The notes under the pieces are model-generated. The model ran no database searches, had not been told where the DNA came from, and worked only from the letters and a program-made list of their open reading frames with translations. The position numbers were made by a program, and so were the translations under genes. Below, one piece after another: positions 14,363 to 16,964 of a stretch of 16,964 nucleotides of DNA. Each line of letters begins with the position of its first letter. Position 1 is the first letter of the stretch. Origin of the DNA: JBFMHD01 sp040752395 [NCBI: Candidatus Hydrogenedentota bacterium] (GTDB lineage Bacteria; JBFMHD01); NCBI GenBank assembly GCA_040752395.1, contig JBFMHD010000032.1, forward strand, positions 1 to 16,964, in the 5' to 3' direction.

Positions 14363-16720
14363 TCAATTTGTAGTTGCAGAACAAGTAGCTTGTGAGCTCT
14401 CATTAGGCTGATTTGTAGGTGGTGCGATATTATCATCAAGCGCCGTTACAGCAAAATAATATGTCGTTTTCGCAGCAAGCCCTGTTACGGTATATGAACT
14501 TGAACTTGTCTGACCAAGAAACATCCATGGACCACCAGTACCAGCAGATAAACTTCTGTAAACCTTATAACTCGAGGCTTCAGACGACGGGCTCCACGAG
14601 ATGGTTACAGAGTTTGTTGTTGCATCTGATTGCTTTAATCCGCTTGGGGCAGACGGAGCAACCTGGTCCGAAGGAATATCAGAGGCTTCATTCGAATTTA
14701 ATGACTCATTACCATTAAAGTCATAACTTCTTAGAATAAAATAGTATGGTGTCCCATTAATTAGATTCTTTATCTCATAAAGCGATTGGGTTGAAGAAAG
14801 ATTTGCAATTAACGAATAAGGGCCACCAGAAGCCATACTCTGATACAACCTTAACCCCGCTATATCCTGATTTGTAGTATTGAATCTCCACGTGAGTGTG
14901 ATTGTACCACCAACTTTAGCATCAACAGCTGAAACATCAGACGGCGCATCAGGTGCAGTGTTAACAACAGTGAGCGTAGTTGCACTCGAAACACTCGAAC
15001 TATTACCAACAGCATCTGTTAATGTTAGACTCGAGACAGAATATATACCACCTGGTAAATCAGTCGGGATTGATAAAATTCCAGTATAACTGTTAACACC
15101 AGCTAAACTAAGCGTTGCTTGTAAAGTTCTACCTGTTGGACCTGTAAGCGCTATCTCCGTAGAATTTATTAAACCCGAAGCATCAGAAGCAACCACTGTT
15201 ACAGTAACAGCAGAAACCTCGCCAACAGTAACTGATGAAGGCGAAAAAGTTATAGATTGTAATGTTGGTCCGTCATTATCTACTGCACCACTTGGTGTCC
15301 TTACCTCCCGAGTTATATTACCTGCCCCATCTTTTGCCTCAAATGTAACATCACCACTTGTAGCCCAGTCAATCGTTGAACTGAACGAACCATTTGCATT
15401 AACCTCAAGCGGATAACCATTCGCAGTTACTATCGCACCTGCCTCCACAATACCTGATACTAATATCTTACCTGTAGCATTATCTACAAGGATCTGGGAT
15501 ATGGTAAGAGTTGGAGCTATAGAATCAAGTTCAACCTGTATAGTCTTCTCTGAAATATTACCTGCTTTATCTGTAACAATAATCTGGATATTATTCATCC
15601 CTTCAACTAAAGAATGCTGATGATTAACAACGCCTGATGCGGTCTGTAATGATAAATCACCTATCTTTACAATAGAATTAGCCTCTGTATTCAGGGAGAG
15701 ACTCAAAATAGACTGGTTTGTTATTGAAGGTATAATGCTTATAATTTGAATATCAGGTTTAATTGTGTCTATTACAACTGGTATTTCTTGAGATTGAGTC
15801 TTATCTTCATTTGTAATGATAATCTTATTATCACCTTCAGCAAGAGTTACAATTTCAGAGTATGACCCATCAGCGCCGCAGATTATAGAAATGTCGTTTA
15901 TTATTATCTTTTGATTTGCTCCATAGATACCAGCAACTTTTACCTGGCTCGTAGCAAATATCGTCCCGCTCGCAGGCTCGGAAACCATAATTACATAATT
16001 TTCCTGTATAGTTTCATCAGTAGGTGTTGTCTCGACTTCCGGGGTAACAGCTGTACCTGTATCAGTCGGGATTTGTGCTTCTTCTTTTGCTTTTTCTTCC
16101 TCTCCAACATTAGCATCAGGGTCCTCTGCTTTTTCTGGTGGTGTAACATCGCCTGTTGGCATTGAGAGGGATTGCTGAAATTGACCTACATTCACTTCCT
16201 GATTACTGAACACATTTCTTAAATTCACCTGACCATCACGAACATAAAGCATTGTTGTACCATCTTTTTCTATATTCATTGTAAAATCAGTGCCTCTTAC
16301 ACCTGCAACAGAAGTTGGTGTAGCCACCTCAAACATTGATCCCTCGGTTGGTAGTGGCTGTACCTTTGCCCTCACATTACCAATCCACATTTTTAATTGT
16401 TTCTGTCTGTCACCCCCTTTTGTGTCTTTTAATATTTTTATATCCATCATCGAGTTCTCTCTAACAAAAACCTCAGACCCGTCAGCAAATTCTAATCTTA
16501 ATTTTGAGGCAAATTTTGTTCTTACTTTATCGCCTTCTTGTAATTCAATCCCATTTGTTAAAGACTCCCATTTTTCACTATCTTTTACTTTGTAATCAGC
16601 ATCACCAACTAAATCAGTTACTTTAGCAGTATATTTTTCTGCATAAATCGTTATAGGGTATATCAGAAAAACCCCTAATATTAAAACCATCAAAACCTTA
16701 AAAAAATCTCTGTATCTCAT
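14363..16720 (-). CDS. Secreted FecR-domain protein with Ig-like and fibronectin type III repeats
   Basis: This 785-residue protein starts with a Sec signal peptide (RYRDFFK, then a hydrophobic core 8-26, likely cut after TIYA). Residues 29-185 form a FecR domain, including EGDKVRTKFASKLRLEFADGS, GNVRAKV and the signature GVRGTDF (140-146). A Pro/Glu/Thr-rich acidic linker follows (about 192-240), then about four Ig-like repeats (244-317, 322-398, 403-473, 485-586), several containing DKAGN/DGAGN/DAVGN turns, and two fibronectin III domains (588-683, 688-780). It is probably surface-exposed or periplasmic and binding or scaffolding in role; no sigma/anti-sigma partner or FecA-like receptor is adjacent. 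The ATG at 16720 is chosen because it begins the signal peptide and follows AGGAGG (16736-16731); the frame's further 33 codons lie in repeat DNA. Confidence 0.9.
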   Translation of the reverse strand: MRYRDFFKVLMVLILGVFLIYPITIYAEKYTAKVTDLVGDADYKVKDSEKWESLTNGIELQEGDKVRTKFASKLRLEFADGSEVFVRENSMMDIKILKDTKGGDRQKQLKMWIGNVRAKVQPLPTEGSMFEVATPTSVAGVRGTDFTMNIEKDGTTMLYVRDGQVNLRNVFSNQEVNVGQFQQSLSMPTGDVTPPEKAEDPDANVGEEEKAKEEAQIPTDTGTAVTPEVETTPTDETIQENYVIMVSEPASGTIFATSQVKVAGIYGANQKIIINDISIICGADGSYSEIVTLAEGDNKIIITNEDKTQSQEIPVVIDTIKPDIQIISIIPSITNQSILSLSLNTEANSIVKIGDLSLQTASGVVNHQHSLVEGMNNIQIIVTDKAGNISEKTIQVELDSIAPTLTISQILVDNATGKILVSGIVEAGAIVTANGYPLEVNANGSFSSTIDWATSGDVTFEAKDGAGNITREVRTPSGAVDNDGPTLQSITFSPSSVTVGEVSAVTVTVVASDASGLINSTEIALTGPTGRTLQATLSLAGVNSYTGILSIPTDLPGGIYSVSSLTLTDAVGNSSSVSSATTLTVVNTAPDAPSDVSAVDAKVGGTITLTWRFNTTNQDIAGLRLYQSMASGGPYSLIANLSSTQSLYEIKNLINGTPYYFILRSYDFNGNESLNSNEASDIPSDQVAPSAPSGLKQSDATTNSVTISWSPSSEASSYKVYRSLSAGTGGPWMFLGQTSSSSYTVTGLAAKTTYYFAVTALDDNIAPPTNQPNESSQATCSATTN

Positions 16721-16729
16721 CGAGTAGAT

Positions 16730-16826
16730 ACCTCCTCTGAAAAACATTGTAACTCTAATGATATCAAGTAGAAGCAAGAAGCAAGAAAACGTCTGAATCT
16801 CCTCTGAAAAACTTCGCAACCCTAAT
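16730..16826 (-). repeat. Duplicated Shine-Dalgarno leader block upstream of the FecR gene
   Basis: Two copies of a 30-nt block lie at 16730-16759 and 16797-16826. Read toward the gene, the near copy begins ATTAGAGTTAC and ends TTTTTCAGAGGAGGT. The near copy matches the dapB leader block (5416-5445) at 28 of 30 positions; the far copy is more diverged (GGGTTGCGAAG) and has AGAGGAGAT. Between them is a heptad run AGAAGCA (16770), AGAAGCA (16777), AGAAAAC (16784). Confidence 0.85.
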
Positions 16827-16832
16827 AATTTG

Positions 16833-16911
16833 GGCTACAGGCTACGGACTACAGCCGGCTGGAGCCCGAAGCCCGGAGCCTGAAGCCAACATATCATCTT
16901 TAGTTTTTCAT
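16833..16911 (-). repeat. Heptad tract and conserved block shared with the dapB leader
   Basis: Eight in-phase 7-mers run from 16833 to 16888: GGCTACA, GGCTACG, GACTACA, GCCGGCT, GGAGCCC, GAAGCCC, GGAGCCT, GAAGCCA. The first 34 bp are identical to 5459-5492. The following 22 bp (16890-16911) are identical to 5570-5591. In the dapB copy these two parts are separated by an extra heptad-spaced tract, so the modules vary in content. Confidence 0.88.
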
Positions 16912-16915
16912 GCTT

Positions 16916-16964
16916 TGTGTAGAGCACAAAAACCCAAGAACCCAATAGTGTAGAGCGCAAACCG
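16916..16964 (-). repeat. Short copy of the octanucleotide array
   Basis: The reverse complement reads TTTGCGCTCTACAC, TA, TTGGGTTC, TTGGGTTT, TTGTGCTC, TACAC. This is the asd-upstream array (11127-11196) with half as many 8-mers between the same flanking words. It is cut by the window end. Orientation relative to the downstream gene is the same as at asd. Confidence 0.8.

Overview
The window comes from an AT-rich, Gram-negative-type (diderm) bacterium. Pointers are an LplT/Aas lysophospholipid recycling pair, PII (GlnB) with the two-domain glutamine synthetase adenylyltransferase GlnE, and an exported FecR/fibronectin protein. TGA is used as a stop. No rRNA, tRNA or taxon marker is present; the mix of an archaeal/fungal-type Asd with a large FecR-FN3 protein would fit an uncultured candidate phylum, but the taxon cannot be read from the sequence.

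Layout. 280-3777 (+): lplT and aas, phospholipid repair. 3761-5964 (-): glnB, dapB and a fumarylacetoacetate-hydrolase (FAH) family gene; dapB and FAH share an ATGA overlap, and FAH converges on aas with a 17-bp overlap. 5965-8090: an accessory patch between glnB and glnE. It holds a nested palindromic element, relics of an IS91-like and an IS110-like transposase, a protein of glycine-phased pentapeptides, and a two-gene module of a MNT/AbiEii-type nucleotidyltransferase plus a 66-residue partner. 8091-14203 (+): glnE, asd and a gene resembling class I adenylate cyclase. 14363-16720 (-): a secreted FecR/Ig-like/FN3 protein, convergent with the preceding gene and separated from it by a strong hairpin.

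Functional links. LplT flips lysophospholipid inward and Aas re-acylates it. Asd and DapB are steps 2 and 4 of the lysine/diaminopimelate pathway but are not adjacent. GlnB and GlnE are parts of the same nitrogen-control circuit; glnA and glnD are not in the window. GlnE, the accessory nucleotidyltransferase and the cyclase-like protein all show the Asp-x-Asp signature of the polymerase-beta nucleotidyltransferase superfamily.

The most unusual signal is intergenic. Leaders of dapB, asd and the FecR gene are built from a shared set of repeat modules, all oriented the same way relative to the downstream gene, including a 30-nt block that contains the Shine-Dalgarno sequence. Degenerate tandem heptanucleotides fill the spacers before dapB, asd, the cyclase-like gene and the FecR gene. 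An octanucleotide array bounded by a 15-bp direct repeat occurs with six units upstream of asd and as a shorter copy at the window end.
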